Assembly (NCBI GenBank): GCA_016787345.1 | Contig: JAEUUU010000085.1 | Span: 1 to 64,000, forward strand | Length of the DNA: 64,000 nt | Reading direction: 5' to 3' | Source: Saprospiraceae bacterium | GTDB taxonomy: Bacteria; Bacteroidota; Bacteroidia; Chitinophagales; Saprospiraceae | In this document: piece by piece, positions 26,917 to 35,705 of the stretch | Position numbering within the stretch: position 1 is the stretch's first letter | Layout of the letters: each line of letters starts with the position of its first letter | Notes under the pieces: model-generated | What the model saw: the letters and a program-made list of their open reading frames with translations, nothing else | The model's database searches: none | What the model was told of the DNA's origin: nothing | Made by a program: the position numbers and the translations under genes

Positions 26917-27855
26917 TCAGCGTTGTATTTCAATGAGCCGGGTGACGGCGTTGGCCGGCAGCATTCCTTCTTTCAAAATCAGCCGTTGGCCGTCGCCTGC
27001 CAGATAGGAGGCAAAGCCGAGTCCAAGACCGGGTCGAGCCTGTGCATTGATTACGTGGATGGCCCGTTTGAAGGGGTACTGTCCGGTAGCGAGGTAGGCC
27101 TGATAGGGGCCGTAGCCGCGTTCGCCCACCGCGGAGGAAACGCGCAGCAGGCGGATTTCACTCAGGAATTTCTGTACTCCGCCATCGTCGGTATCCGAGA
27201 TGATGTTGGCGGAAATAATGCCGATGGCGCCCGGGTTTTTGGACACGTAGGCGATCACTTCCTCATTGGTATTCAACGCGGAGGCATTGGCCGGCAGGGG
27301 GGCGCCGCCGCCAATGCTGTCTTTGACGTATTTGACGGTGCCTGAAAGCGGGTTGTCAAATACGAGGCGCACGGGACCGAGTTTGGATTGCGGATTCAGG
27401 TCGCTCCATTGGGCGGTTTTGCCGGTGAGCAGATCGCGCAATTGATCGCGCGTAAATACCGAATCGGGGTTCGACGGGTGCAGAATAAAGGCAACGGCAT
27501 CGTAGGCAATCGGGGTCATTTTGGGCGTAAAGCCGCGCTGGCGGAAGTATTTCAGTTCGTCTTCCGTGAGTTTGCGCGGAATAACCACGACCTGCACCGA
27601 ATCGCGAATGATAGCCGCGACGGCCTCTCCTTCGGATACGTAGTGCGCATTGATTTTTGCCTGCCGGTAGATGCTGTCGAACACGTCGATCGCGGATTCG
27701 ACAACAGGTCGGTAACCTTCGTCGATCCAGACCGTCAGTTCGCCGGTGGTCGGGGTGTCCAGTTTTTTACCGGTTTTTTGGTCGCGGGGCTGGTCGCAGG
27801 AAATCAGCGCGACGAGCAGCAGCAGAGGGCTTACAAAAAGAAGATTCTTTGTCAT
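26917..27855 (-). CDS. PstS-like periplasmic substrate-binding lipoprotein
   Basis: A 312-residue protein. I start it at the ATG at 27853-27855, since this gives a lipoprotein signal with the lipobox LISC (MTKNLLFVSPLLLLVALISC). The mature part fits the PstS-like fold: GELTVWIDEGYRPVVESAID, then VQVVVIPRKLTEDELKYF and KMTPIAYDAVAFILHPSNPD, ending with a VKDSIGGGAPLP segment. Family members bind phosphate or a similar anion and pass it to an ABC permease. No pstC, pstA or pstB is nearby, so the role may be a sensor, or the transporter is elsewhere. A 74-residue membrane protein lies 24 bases upstream on the same strand. Confidence 0.84.
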   Translation of the reverse strand: MTKNLLFVSPLLLLVALISCDQPRDQKTGKKLDTPTTGELTVWIDEGYRPVVESAIDVFDSIYRQAKINAHYVSEGEAVAAIIRDSVQVVVIPRKLTEDELKYFRQRGFTPKMTPIAYDAVAFILHPSNPDSVFTRDQLRDLLTGKTAQWSDLNPQSKLGPVRLVFDNPLSGTVKYVKDSIGGGAPLPANASALNTNEEVIAYVSKNPGAIGIISANIISDTDDGGVQKFLSEIRLLRVSSAVGERGYGPYQAYLATGQYPFKRAIHVINAQARPGLGLGFASYLAGDGQRLILKEGMLPANAVTRLIEIQR

Positions 27856-27879
27856 ATCGTATGGATTGATCATCGAACA

Positions 27880-28104
27880 TCAGAAATAATCGGCATAAAC
27901 GCGCCAGCCCCGGTAAATGCCGTACACCAGCACGGTAACCCCGAAAATATTGCGGTATTCGGCTGGCAAATCGGGGATGGAAGCCGGTACCAGCAAAAGC
28001 CAGGCGCCGAAACCGATGAAGAATATGGTCATGCTCAGGCCGATAATCAGCATGGCGGTACGGAAAGGGCCTTGTCTTTTGCGAATGCGTTCGTCGGATG
28101 ACAT
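27880..28104 (-). CDS. Small two-helix membrane protein
   Basis: A 74-residue protein with a basic N-terminus (RIRKRQG) and two membrane helices (AMLIIGLSMTIFFIGFGAWL and FGVTVLVYGIYRGW). I do not recognise a family. It lies 24 bases before the PstS-like lipoprotein start on the same strand, which argues for co-transcription. Membrane location of both products hints at a shared role, but that is only context. Confidence 0.6.
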   Translation of the reverse strand: MSSDERIRKRQGPFRTAMLIIGLSMTIFFIGFGAWLLLVPASIPDLPAEYRNIFGVTVLVYGIYRGWRVYADYF

Positions 28105-28170
28105 AATCGTTCGTTTTAGTAGGAAGATGCAAATTTGGGGAGAAATGGTGGATGACTCAGCTACGGTTAT

Positions 28171-28207
28171 AAAAAAACTCCCGCGCCGGATTGCCCGGCG
28201 CGGGAGT
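28171..28207 (-). terminator. Terminator downstream of susD
   Basis: A perfect 13-base stem (28177-28189 with 28195-28207), 5-base loop, and seven A on the plus strand (T on the transcript) at 28171-28177. It closes the leftward susC-susD transcript. Confidence 0.88.
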
Positions 28208-28230
28208 CGTTATCGTGAGAAGAGGCAGTT

Positions 28231-29637
28231 TTACAGTCTCCACCACATGTGATTGCCAAATACTTTGGACGGGTCGCTGGCCAAGCCCTGAGCAGCGATA
28301 GCGGCTTCGAGGTTGGCTTTGTTGTTGCTGGTTTCGCTGATCGGGTAAGCGAAGCGGCGCGGCACGCCCTGGCCCGGGTAAGCGGTTCCGGGTACTTCTG
28401 CGATCTCATCCGGGAAGCTGGTGCGGCGGAATTCCGTGAACGCTTCGCAGCCGTTGCCGTAAAGGGCTACCCATTTTTGGGTAATAACAGCGTCGAGCGC
28501 ATTGGCGTCGTATTCGGCGCCTTTTGCATCCAGAAAAGCCTGGTCGGCCGTTACGCCGTGCTGGGCGCAGGAGGCGGCAATAGCGTCGAGATAGTTCTGC
28601 TTGCTGTTGTTGGCCTCGGCCATGATGAACAACACTTCGGCATAGGTCATCAGCACGGAAGGCGCCGTGGGATCGTCGCGGAAAGCGGCGCCGATTTGCG
28701 ATACGGAAGTGAACGGATTCGGTTCCACAGTACCATTGGGCTGACCTTTGTAAACGCCGCCGTCGGCCAGCTCGGCATAAACCGGAAGGCGCGGGTCGTT
28801 TTGCATGATGGTCACGAGCGTTTGGCTCACGGCGTGGTCGTTACGACCATCGTTGTACTTGTTGTTGTACAGCGGGTTGGAGCCGTCGGGCGTAGCATCG
28901 TAGTACGACATTTGAGCGTTTTCGCTGTTGGAAGCGATCAGGTCGGCCGGGTTGGCGAGCAGCGTCTGGAGTTCGTTGGCAAATGCCGGGTTTTTGTGCT
29001 TGGCACGGTTGAGCAGGCGGGCGCGCAACGAATTGGCAAATTTGCGCCAGTTGTTCACATTGCCGTTATAAATAAGGTCGCCAGCGCCGAGAGCATCGCC
29101 GCTTGCATCGAACATGGTGGCAGCCGTACGCAGTTCGCTCACCAGGCCGGCATAAATATCTGCCTGGGCGTCGTACTTCGGATTGGTCACCCGGTCGATA
29201 TTCAGTGCTTCGCTATACGGCACATCGCCCCACATATCTGTAATAATGGCGAAGTAGTAGGCCCGCATGACCATGGCGGCTGCGCGCATGTTGCTCGGGT
29301 TGGGTGCACGGTTGATGACGTCGGTCAGGTCCATCAGCGGGCCGGCGTAAAGGCCTTGCCAGTGTGTATCAAAAGCATCGGGGCGGTACTCGTACCAGTC
29401 TTCGTCGATGTATTGAATTTTGGCATAGTGCTGGGCCCAAAGACCGGCATAGGTGGCATCCATATTGGCGCCATGTACGCGGCGAACGCCCTGCGAGATA
29501 CCGGAGATCAGGATATTCGTGAGCGGCACTTCTTCCGGATCATTCGGGTTGGTATTGATTTCGTCGAAATCTTTGTCGCAGCCTGCACTGGAAACGCCCA
29601 AGAGGAGCAGCAACAACCAGATTTTGATATTTTTCAT
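28231..29637 (-). CDS. susD: SusD/RagB-like nutrient-binding outer-membrane lipoprotein
   Basis: A 468-residue lipoprotein. The lipobox is VSSAGC after a leucine-rich signal. The body, with DFDEINTNPNDPEEVPLTNI, AGLWAQHYAKIQYIDEDWY, AAAMVMRAYYFAIITDMWGD and VPYSEALN, fits the SusD-like type 2 group. It acts as the lid that catches a ligand for the SusC channel in the outer membrane. Only one gene, SusC, is paired with it, and no glycan-degrading enzyme or sigma/anti-sigma pair is in the neighbourhood, so its ligand might be a peptide or other small molecule. It starts 30 bases after the susC stop. Confidence 0.9.
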   Translation of the reverse strand: MKNIKIWLLLLLLGVSSAGCDKDFDEINTNPNDPEEVPLTNILISGISQGVRRVHGANMDATYAGLWAQHYAKIQYIDEDWYEYRPDAFDTHWQGLYAGPLMDLTDVINRAPNPSNMRAAAMVMRAYYFAIITDMWGDVPYSEALNIDRVTNPKYDAQADIYAGLVSELRTAATMFDASGDALGAGDLIYNGNVNNWRKFANSLRARLLNRAKHKNPAFANELQTLLANPADLIASNSENAQMSYYDATPDGSNPLYNNKYNDGRNDHAVSQTLVTIMQNDPRLPVYAELADGGVYKGQPNGTVEPNPFTSVSQIGAAFRDDPTAPSVLMTYAEVLFIMAEANNSKQNYLDAIAASCAQHGVTADQAFLDAKGAEYDANALDAVITQKWVALYGNGCEAFTEFRRTSFPDEIAEVPGTAYPGQGVPRRFAYPISETSNNKANLEAAIAAQGLASDPSKVFGNHMWWRL

Positions 29638-29667
29638 GTTGTCAATTTTTTATGAATGTGTGAATGA

Positions 29668-32600
29668 TTAGAACTGGGCATTAACCGTCAGACCGAAAGT
29701 ACGGGCCGAGGGCAGCTGACCGAATTCGATACCCTGCATGGCATTGGTATTGTCGAATGCCGTTTCCGGGTCAACGTGCGGGATGTTGGAGTGCAGCAGG
29801 GCCAGGTTGCGGCCGTAAGCCGAGAGGCGGAGACCGCCGACGAAGCTGCCTTCAAACCAGCGTTTCGGGAAATCGTAGCCCAGCGTTACTTCACGCAGTT
29901 TGACGAAAGAGCCGTCGAACACACCGCGGTCGTGGCGGCGGCCGTAGAAGTCGGCGTTCCAGGCTTCAGCGCTTTGCTTCACGGTGTTGGGTTTGTAGGT
30001 GCCGTCGCCGTTGTCTACTACGCCGCCGAAGTTGTAGCCGTTCTGGATTTCGTCGATCGTATTGCGGCCTTCCAGCGATTCTTCCAGTACACCGGCGTAG
30101 CGGCCGAAGATGTAGGTCATCGAGAATACGTCGCTACCCTGGCGGGCATCGATCAGTGCGCTGAGTGTCAGGCCTTTCCAGGAGAACGTATTGCGAACGC
30201 CGCCCACCCAGTCGGGCGTGATGGTACCCAGGTTGAAGTTGTTGGTCAGGCCGGTTGCCGGGTCCACATCGTATACCGGACGGCCGGTAGTGCCGTTTAC
30301 CACGATTTGGCCGTCGGGCGCGCGTTTGACGCGGTTGCCCACCAGAATGCCGTAGGGTTCGCCTTCACGCGCAACGAGGCGCAGGCCCCAGTTGGTATTG
30401 ATGGTGATTTCTGTTACACCGTCGGGCAGGTCTTTGACCAGAGAGTTGTTTTTGGCCCAGTTGATGTCGATATCCCAGCGGAAGTTGCGGGAGCGGACGG
30501 GCGTAATGCCAAATTGAACCTCGATACCGTTGTTGTTGATCGTACCGGCGTTGATAATACGGCTGCTGAAGCCGGTGGTGGAGGACACGTTGAGCGGAAT
30601 GATCTGGTCGATGTTGTCCGTGTTGTAGTACGTTACGTCAAGTCGTACGCGATCGCGCAAAGCACGCAATTCGAGACCTGCTTCGATTGAGTTCGAGCGC
30701 TCGGGCTTGAGCGTGTTGTTGGGTTGCGAGCCGGGTACAAAGAAAGAAGGCGTACCGTCCCAGGCGGTATTGGCGCCATAGGTAAAGAGCAAACGGTAGG
30801 GGTCGGTATCCTTACCGGCCTGTGCATAACCGCCGCGCAATTTGAGGAAAGTAATGCCGGGGATATTTACTTTTTCCGAAACAACCAGGCCGAGGTTGAC
30901 AGCCGGGTAGAAGTAGCTGCGGTTTTCAGCCGGCAGCGTCGACGACCAGTCGTTACGGGCCGTAGCGTCGAGGTAAATGAAGTTGTAGAAACCGAGCGAT
31001 ACGCTACCGAGTACGGAGTTGATCCGCAGGCGGTTGGTGAATTCGTTTACCTGAACCGGACCGTCGGCATTCGAGAAGTTGAACAAACCGGGAACCACCA
31101 GCGCCGTAGCAGTCTGTTCGATACCCTGGTATTTGTAGTCGCGACGAGCGGCGCCAACGGTGGCCAGTATCGAGAAGTTGTCGGAGAAGTACTTGTTAGC
31201 CGTAAACAGAACGTCGCTGTTGGTTTCGTTCATGGCATAATTCAGCTTTTCGTAGCGGCCGTTCGGGAAGTCGACGGTCTCTTTTTCGTAGCGAATTTCG
31301 CGGGCATCGCGGTAGAAGTCGGTACCCACGCGGCCGCTCACCTTCAGCCAGGGCAGCATTTGGTAGCTGAGCGAGTAGAAACCGTTAACGCGGTCGCGGT
31401 GCTGCGGTTTCAGGTTGTTGTACAGTGTAAAGAAGGGGTTGTTCTGGTAATTGCTGTTCCAGTTGACGATTCTGCCGTTGGCATCACGTTGGTCGTAGTT
31501 GTCGCGCAGGTATTCCCAGTCGACCTGACGGCCCGACCAGATCGTTTGCTGGATAATGTTGTCGCCGGCGTAACCTACTGCCGGGCGGTTTTTCGAGTCA
31601 ACGATCGTGTAGGCGACGTTGCCGTCCGACGACCATTTTTCGTTCATCTTCATCCCGAAGGCGAGGTTGAACGTGTTACGGGACAGGTCGGTGTTCGGCA
31701 CCATACCGGTTTGGTCCATGTTGGTATAGGAAAAACGGGCGTTGGCCTTGTCTCCGGCAGCCGTGATGGCCACGCTGTTGGTAAAGGTTACACCGGTTTG
31801 GAAAATGCTTTCCACGTTTTCCGGGTGCGCAACCCAGGGTTGCTGAGCGCCGGTAAACTGGTCGATCAGAACACCTTCACCGGATTCGTCGATTTCGCCG
31901 TCGCCGTCGTTGTCGATGCCGTCGGCGCCGTTGATGGCCGGATCAAAAGAGGGGCCCCAACTTTCGTCCACACCGTCGTATACGCCACCGCCTTCACCGT
32001 CCACGTAGGAGAACTGGAAGTCGACACCCTGGCCGAATTTATTCTGGTACTTCGGCAAGCGGAAAGGACTGGAAAAGCCGACGTCGCCGGTATAGGAAAC
32101 GCCGAGGCCTTTCTGGGCGTTTTTACCGGTTTTGGTGGTAATCAGTACAACGCCGTTGGCGCCGCGGGAGCCGTAAAGTGCGGCTGCGTTCGGGCCTTTC
32201 AATACGGAGATCGTCTCGATGTCGTCCGGGTTGATGTCCTGAATGGCATTGCCGAAGTCGACGCCACCGAATTGCGAACCGCGCGGGTCGGCCGACCAGG
32301 GGCGCGAGTTGTTGTCCATCGGGATACCATTGACCACAAAAAGCGGCTGGTTTTCGCCGGTGATGGAGGTGTTGCCGCGGATCACGATACGAGACGATGC
32401 GCCGACGTTGCCACTCGAGCCAACAACGTTCACGCCAGCAATTTTGCCAGACAGTGAGTTGACTACGTTGGCGTCGCGGGCGTTTGTCAATTGGTCGCCG
32501 CTGAGCTGTTGCACGGAATACCCCAGCGATTTCTGTTCGCGGGAAATACCGAGTGCCGTTACAACGGTTTCGCCCAGTTGGAGGCCGGAGGCCAGTACCA

Positions 32601-32871
32601 CATCGACGACGTTGGAGGCGCCGAGCGTGATTTCCTGGGTGGAATAACCAGTGTAGGACACCACCAGGGTGGTGGCGCCGGCGGGCGCCTGGATGGTGTA
32701 CTGGCCATTCACATCGGTGGAGGCGCCTGCATTGGCGTCTTTGACACGAATAGAAGCACCGACGAGGGCTTCTCCATCGTCGCCGGTAACGGTACCCGTT
32801 ATCGTACGCTGAGCGAGCGCCATCCCGGCGGCTGCCAGCAGCAGACAAAGGGTGGTAAGGAAACGCTTCAT
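29668..32871 (-). CDS. susC: SusC/RagA-like TonB-dependent outer-membrane transporter
   Basis: A 1067-residue protein. The signal is MKRFLTTLCLLLAAAGMALA, then a carboxypeptidase-regulatory-like domain (TITGTVTGDDGEALVGASIR, residues 24-105). The plug domain follows, with ALGISREQKSLGYSVQQLSG, GSSGNVGASSRIVIRGNTSI and PLFVVNGIPMDNNSRPWSAD, then a 22-strand barrel ending in a short FGLTVNAQF. SusC barrels import large ligands and use TonB energy from the exbB-tonB cluster 10 kb away. No STN domain is present at the N-terminus, so it does not use anti-sigma signalling. It is paired with susD. A structured leader may lie in front of it. Confidence 0.93.
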   Translation of the reverse strand: MKRFLTTLCLLLAAAGMALAQRTITGTVTGDDGEALVGASIRVKDANAGASTDVNGQYTIQAPAGATTLVVSYTGYSTQEITLGASNVVDVVLASGLQLGETVVTALGISREQKSLGYSVQQLSGDQLTNARDANVVNSLSGKIAGVNVVGSSGNVGASSRIVIRGNTSITGENQPLFVVNGIPMDNNSRPWSADPRGSQFGGVDFGNAIQDINPDDIETISVLKGPNAAALYGSRGANGVVLITTKTGKNAQKGLGVSYTGDVGFSSPFRLPKYQNKFGQGVDFQFSYVDGEGGGVYDGVDESWGPSFDPAINGADGIDNDGDGEIDESGEGVLIDQFTGAQQPWVAHPENVESIFQTGVTFTNSVAITAAGDKANARFSYTNMDQTGMVPNTDLSRNTFNLAFGMKMNEKWSSDGNVAYTIVDSKNRPAVGYAGDNIIQQTIWSGRQVDWEYLRDNYDQRDANGRIVNWNSNYQNNPFFTLYNNLKPQHRDRVNGFYSLSYQMLPWLKVSGRVGTDFYRDAREIRYEKETVDFPNGRYEKLNYAMNETNSDVLFTANKYFSDNFSILATVGAARRDYKYQGIEQTATALVVPGLFNFSNADGPVQVNEFTNRLRINSVLGSVSLGFYNFIYLDATARNDWSSTLPAENRSYFYPAVNLGLVVSEKVNIPGITFLKLRGGYAQAGKDTDPYRLLFTYGANTAWDGTPSFFVPGSQPNNTLKPERSNSIEAGLELRALRDRVRLDVTYYNTDNIDQIIPLNVSSTTGFSSRIINAGTINNNGIEVQFGITPVRSRNFRWDIDINWAKNNSLVKDLPDGVTEITINTNWGLRLVAREGEPYGILVGNRVKRAPDGQIVVNGTTGRPVYDVDPATGLTNNFNLGTITPDWVGGVRNTFSWKGLTLSALIDARQGSDVFSMTYIFGRYAGVLEESLEGRNTIDEIQNGYNFGGVVDNGDGTYKPNTVKQSAEAWNADFYGRRHDRGVFDGSFVKLREVTLGYDFPKRWFEGSFVGGLRLSAYGRNLALLHSNIPHVDPETAFDNTNAMQGIEFGQLPSARTFGLTVNAQF

Positions 32872-32952
32872 ACTTAAAGTTGATTTGGTTAACTAATGAT
32901 GAAAGATTTGAGCACGAAACAATGGCAGTTCCGGGGTGTCACCTGATTAAAT

Positions 32953-33009
32953 TAAAAAAGCCGCTACCGGTAGCTATCGCAGGGGCGAATAACTTTCCTG
33001 TCAGCGGCT
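32953..33009 (-). ncRNA. Candidate structured leader or terminator hairpin upstream of susC
   Basis: On the minus strand, AGCCGCT pairs with AGCGGCT across a loop that contains CAGG/CCTG, and a second overlapping palindrome GCTACCGGTAGC competes for the same bases; the hairpin ends with TTTTTT (32954-32959). It lies between the promoter at 33076-33109 and susC, about 80 bases before the start codon. This could be an attenuator or the end of a short RNA of about 115 nt. It matches no riboswitch known to me. Confidence 0.35.
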
Positions 33010-33075
33010 GTTAAAGTTTGATTTGGCAGTAACCGAGTGGTCTGTATGATTATTTGGCAATTTCATTCCAGCGAC

Positions 33076-33109
33076 CAAAGGTAAAATGCCCTTGGTAGAA
33101 ACCACCAAA
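33076..33109 (-). promoter_or_regulatory. Leftward promoter toward susC
   Basis: On the minus strand TTTG (33106-33109) is the -33 box, 22 bases from the perfect -7 box TACCTTTG (33076-33083). Transcription would start near 33069, giving a leader of about 200 bases to the susC ATG. Confidence 0.55.
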
Positions 33110-33260
33110 TGCCTTTTATTTTTTTTCCGGTACGCTCAAATCTTATCGATATTTCAAAATTATCTGAACGTGTGTAAATTGTTTATTTTCAGTTAATTTT
33201 ATTCAATCGGCAAACCATTTTGGAGAGGCGATTTTTCGCTCTGCTTTCTTGCTTCAGCAC

Positions 33261-33974
33261 TCATTTCAAAAGCCGCAGGTACATCCGGATCGTATTGGAC
33301 AAGCCGAAGTACAAAGCGTCGGAAATCAACGCATGGCCTATGCTTACTTCCAGTAAACCGGGGCAGTTTTCACGGAAAAAGCGCAGGTTATCGAGGTTTA
33401 GGTCATGCCCTGCATTGATCCCGATGCCGATATTATTGGCCACTTTGGCCGCTTCTGTGTAGGCTTTTACGGCGGCGGCCGGATTTTTTACATAATCCTT
33501 CGCAAAAGGCCCGGTGTAAAACTCAATCCGGTCGGCCCCGGCAGCCAGGGCGCCTTCCACCATGGCCGGCGCCGGGTCTACAAATACCGAAACCCGGATG
33601 CCCCGCGGCTGCAGTTCCGCACAAACCTCGCGCAATCGCGCCTGGTCGCGTACCGTATCCCAGCCGTGGTCGGAGGTGAGTTGGTCGGGTACGTCGGGCA
33701 CCAGGGTGCACTGATGGGGTGGATTGGCCAGCACCAGATCCAGGAATTCCCGGTTGGGGTTTCCTTCAATGTTGAACTCGGTGGTCACTACCGCGCGGAG
33801 CGCCGGAATGTCGTCGTAACGAATATGACGCTGGTCGGGGCGCGGGTGTACTGTGATGCCCTCGGCGCCGAAGGCCTCACAATCGCGGGCGACCTGGACG
33901 AGATCGGGCAGATTGCCACCCCGGGAGTTGCGCAGTAGCGCGACTTTGTTGATGTTTACGCTGAGACGGGTCAT
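33261..33974 (-). CDS. pdxJ: Pyridoxine 5'-phosphate synthase
   Basis: A 237-residue TIM-barrel enzyme that condenses 1-deoxyxylulose 5-phosphate with 3-amino-2-oxopropyl phosphate to pyridoxine phosphate, the last ring-forming step of DXP-dependent vitamin B6 synthesis. Signatures are present: RLSVNINKVALLRNSRGG, EGITVHPRPDQRHI, EFNIEGNPN, CTLVPDVPDQLTSDHGWDT, and AGHDLNLDN for the phosphate. Cytoplasmic. Length is normal. It stands alone, divergent from the CPBP gene. Confidence 0.96.
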   Translation of the reverse strand: MTRLSVNINKVALLRNSRGGNLPDLVQVARDCEAFGAEGITVHPRPDQRHIRYDDIPALRAVVTTEFNIEGNPNREFLDLVLANPPHQCTLVPDVPDQLTSDHGWDTVRDQARLREVCAELQPRGIRVSVFVDPAPAMVEGALAAGADRIEFYTGPFAKDYVKNPAAAVKAYTEAAKVANNIGIGINAGHDLNLDNLRFFRENCPGLLEVSIGHALISDALYFGLSNTIRMYLRLLK

Positions 33975-34181
33975 AATAAAGGCATGTTTTTTTCAAAGCC
34001 GAACAATAGTGGGTGCAAAATAATTTCACACAAAGGCGGTAAGTGCGCAAAGGAAAAAATTCTGTTTGCGCCATTAATGTACTTTACGTGAAATAATATT
34101 CGGCGACTCTTGCTTGGCCTGCACTCCGTCTTTTCCGCAACGATCCGGAAATCGCCCTATTTTCGCCCAAAATTATCCCGC

Positions 34182-35150
34182 ATGGAAGAAGCCTCGGCTC
34201 TGGAAATGAATACCCGCCGCCCGGATGGTCCTCGCGTCAGGCAGGTTCTGATGGCACAACTGGCATTTTGTGTGCTGGGATCGCTGCTGGCCGCCATGTT
34301 GTTTCAACTTGTCGCCATAGCCGCCGGCTGGGATACGGAAGTGCTGCGCTCGGGCTTTTCGGCCGATGCCCCCCCGGAAAAGGTGTGGCAAATGCGGCTT
34401 CTGCTCGGATTGAGTCATTTGTTCACCTTTGTTGTGGCCGGGGCAGCCACGGTTCGGGTATTTTATCCGGTCACCGATTTTACCCAATCCTGGAATCTCG
34501 ACTGGCCTGGCTACCTGGGCGCGCGGCGCTGGCCTTCCCCGGCAGTACTGGGTACCGCCATTTTATTGCTGCTGACTTCTTTGCCGCTGGTGCTGTTTTC
34601 TTTTAACCTCAACAAACTCATCCCTTTGCCGGAGACGCTCCGGATGCTCGAAAACGACTCGACCGAGGCGCTGAAAGCTTTGTTGCGCATGGAAACCCCG
34701 CTCGAACTGCTGGCCAACCTGACTTTGCTGGCTGTATTGCCCGCGTTGGGCGAAGAGCTGGTTTTTCGCGGCATTCTTCAGCGGCAGTTGATGCGACGTA
34801 TCGCCAATCCGTGGGTAGTCATCCTGCTTTCCGGCGCAATTTTCAGTTTTATACATTTTCAATTTGAAGGATTTTTGCCGCGCTGGCTGCTCGGGGTTCT
34901 GTTGGGTTGGCTGTATTGGCGTACCGGAAATTTCTGGGTGCCGGTGCTCGCTCATTTTGCCAACAATGCCCTGCAGGTTGTCGGGCAGTATCTCTACGGC
35001 CAAAAACTGACGACGGTCGATCTGGAACAAGACGTGCAGATTCCCTGGCTGGCAGCCCTGATGTCGGCCGCGCTGGTGGTGGTGGTCGCGCGTTTGCTCG
35101 ATCGACAATTGCTGGCCGAAACCGTTCCTTCTTCATCATCCAATCCGTAA
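34182..35150 (+). CDS. CPBP family intramembrane glutamic endopeptidase
   Basis: A 322-residue polytopic protein. I begin it at the ATG at 34182 because a -7-like TATTTTCG lies at 34158-34165, which rules out the earlier frame start. The three family motifs are there: EELVFRGILQRQL with E191 and E192, FSFIHFQFEG, and HFANNALQV. These supply the catalytic glutamates and histidines of the Rce1/CPBP intramembrane peptidases. Substrates in bacteria are mostly unknown. It is followed by a 177-residue conserved hypothetical gene 21 bases later, so the two may be co-transcribed. Confidence 0.9.
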   Translation: MEEASALEMNTRRPDGPRVRQVLMAQLAFCVLGSLLAAMLFQLVAIAAGWDTEVLRSGFSADAPPEKVWQMRLLLGLSHLFTFVVAGAATVRVFYPVTDFTQSWNLDWPGYLGARRWPSPAVLGTAILLLLTSLPLVLFSFNLNKLIPLPETLRMLENDSTEALKALLRMETPLELLANLTLLAVLPALGEELVFRGILQRQLMRRIANPWVVILLSGAIFSFIHFQFEGFLPRWLLGVLLGWLYWRTGNFWVPVLAHFANNALQVVGQYLYGQKLTTVDLEQDVQIPWLAALMSAALVVVVARLLDRQLLAETVPSSSSNP

Positions 35151-35171
35151 CATAAAAACCTGCATCTGAAC

Positions 35172-35705
35172 ATGGAATTACTTGGTATTGGCTCACGTGT
35201 TAAACACCCGGCTTTTGGCGATGGTGTCGTTATTCGACTGCATGTGGCTGCCTATGAAGTTTGTTTTATGCAATTCGGCATTAAGACCGTTGGAAAAGAC
35301 TATTCCGGCTGGCAAATTGTGGAAAGAATCGCGCCGGAAGAAGCGGTCTCGTTCAACGAAGCCGAACAATCGCTGGTGCGTATCCTGCGCGCCTGGGCCG
35401 GCGTCAGCCTCGAAGCCGTCCCGATGGGCGAGCGCTGGAACAAGGGCGTGCTCATCATGAAACCTTCCGATCCGGGCTTGCAGCCCAAGGAAGTGCCCAT
35501 CGAGACTTTTTTTCACAAAATCGTCATGATGCGCGACCGCTTGCGCGTGCTCGAACAACAAATCAACGCCCACAAGCGGCTCGACGACGAAGACAAGGTC
35601 AATCTGCAGCAATATATCACACGCTGTTACGGCAGTATGACGACCTTCAACACGCTCTTCAAAAATCGGGAGGACTACTTCGTCGGCGAAAGTTCCAAAG
35701 ATTAA
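35172..35705 (+). CDS. Conserved hypothetical protein with N-terminal Tudor-like strand pattern
   Basis: I do not recognise a named family. The 177 residues start with GIGSRVKHPAFGDGVVIRLH, a short beta-barrel pattern (G-x-x-V-x-H-x-x-FG-x-G) like the Tudor-like tail of UvrD-type helicases. A charged helical C-terminal half follows (MMRDRLRVLEQQINAHKRLD). No signal or membrane helix is seen, so cytoplasmic. It follows the CPBP gene by 21 bases and overlaps the convergent glycosyltransferase stop by 4 bases. Confidence 0.68.
   Translation: MELLGIGSRVKHPAFGDGVVIRLHVAAYEVCFMQFGIKTVGKDYSGWQIVERIAPEEAVSFNEAEQSLVRILRAWAGVSLEAVPMGERWNKGVLIMKPSDPGLQPKEVPIETFFHKIVMMRDRLRVLEQQINAHKRLDDEDKVNLQQYITRCYGSMTTFNTLFKNREDYFVGESSKD

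Larger units (their letters stand above)
32872..33260. other. Intergenic region between susC and pdxJ
   Basis: 389 bases with no gene. It holds a leftward promoter and a possible terminator-like hairpin described below, so susC would have a leader of about 200 bases. No protein-coding frame or known riboswitch was recognised. Confidence 0.6.

Noticed and set aside
28249..29655. Rightward frame of 468 residues opposite susD
   Set aside because: It mirrors the susD gene and shows no family pattern; susD has a lipobox and partner gene.
30724..32457. Rightward frame of 577 residues opposite susC
   Set aside because: Antisense of a clear TonB-dependent barrel gene.
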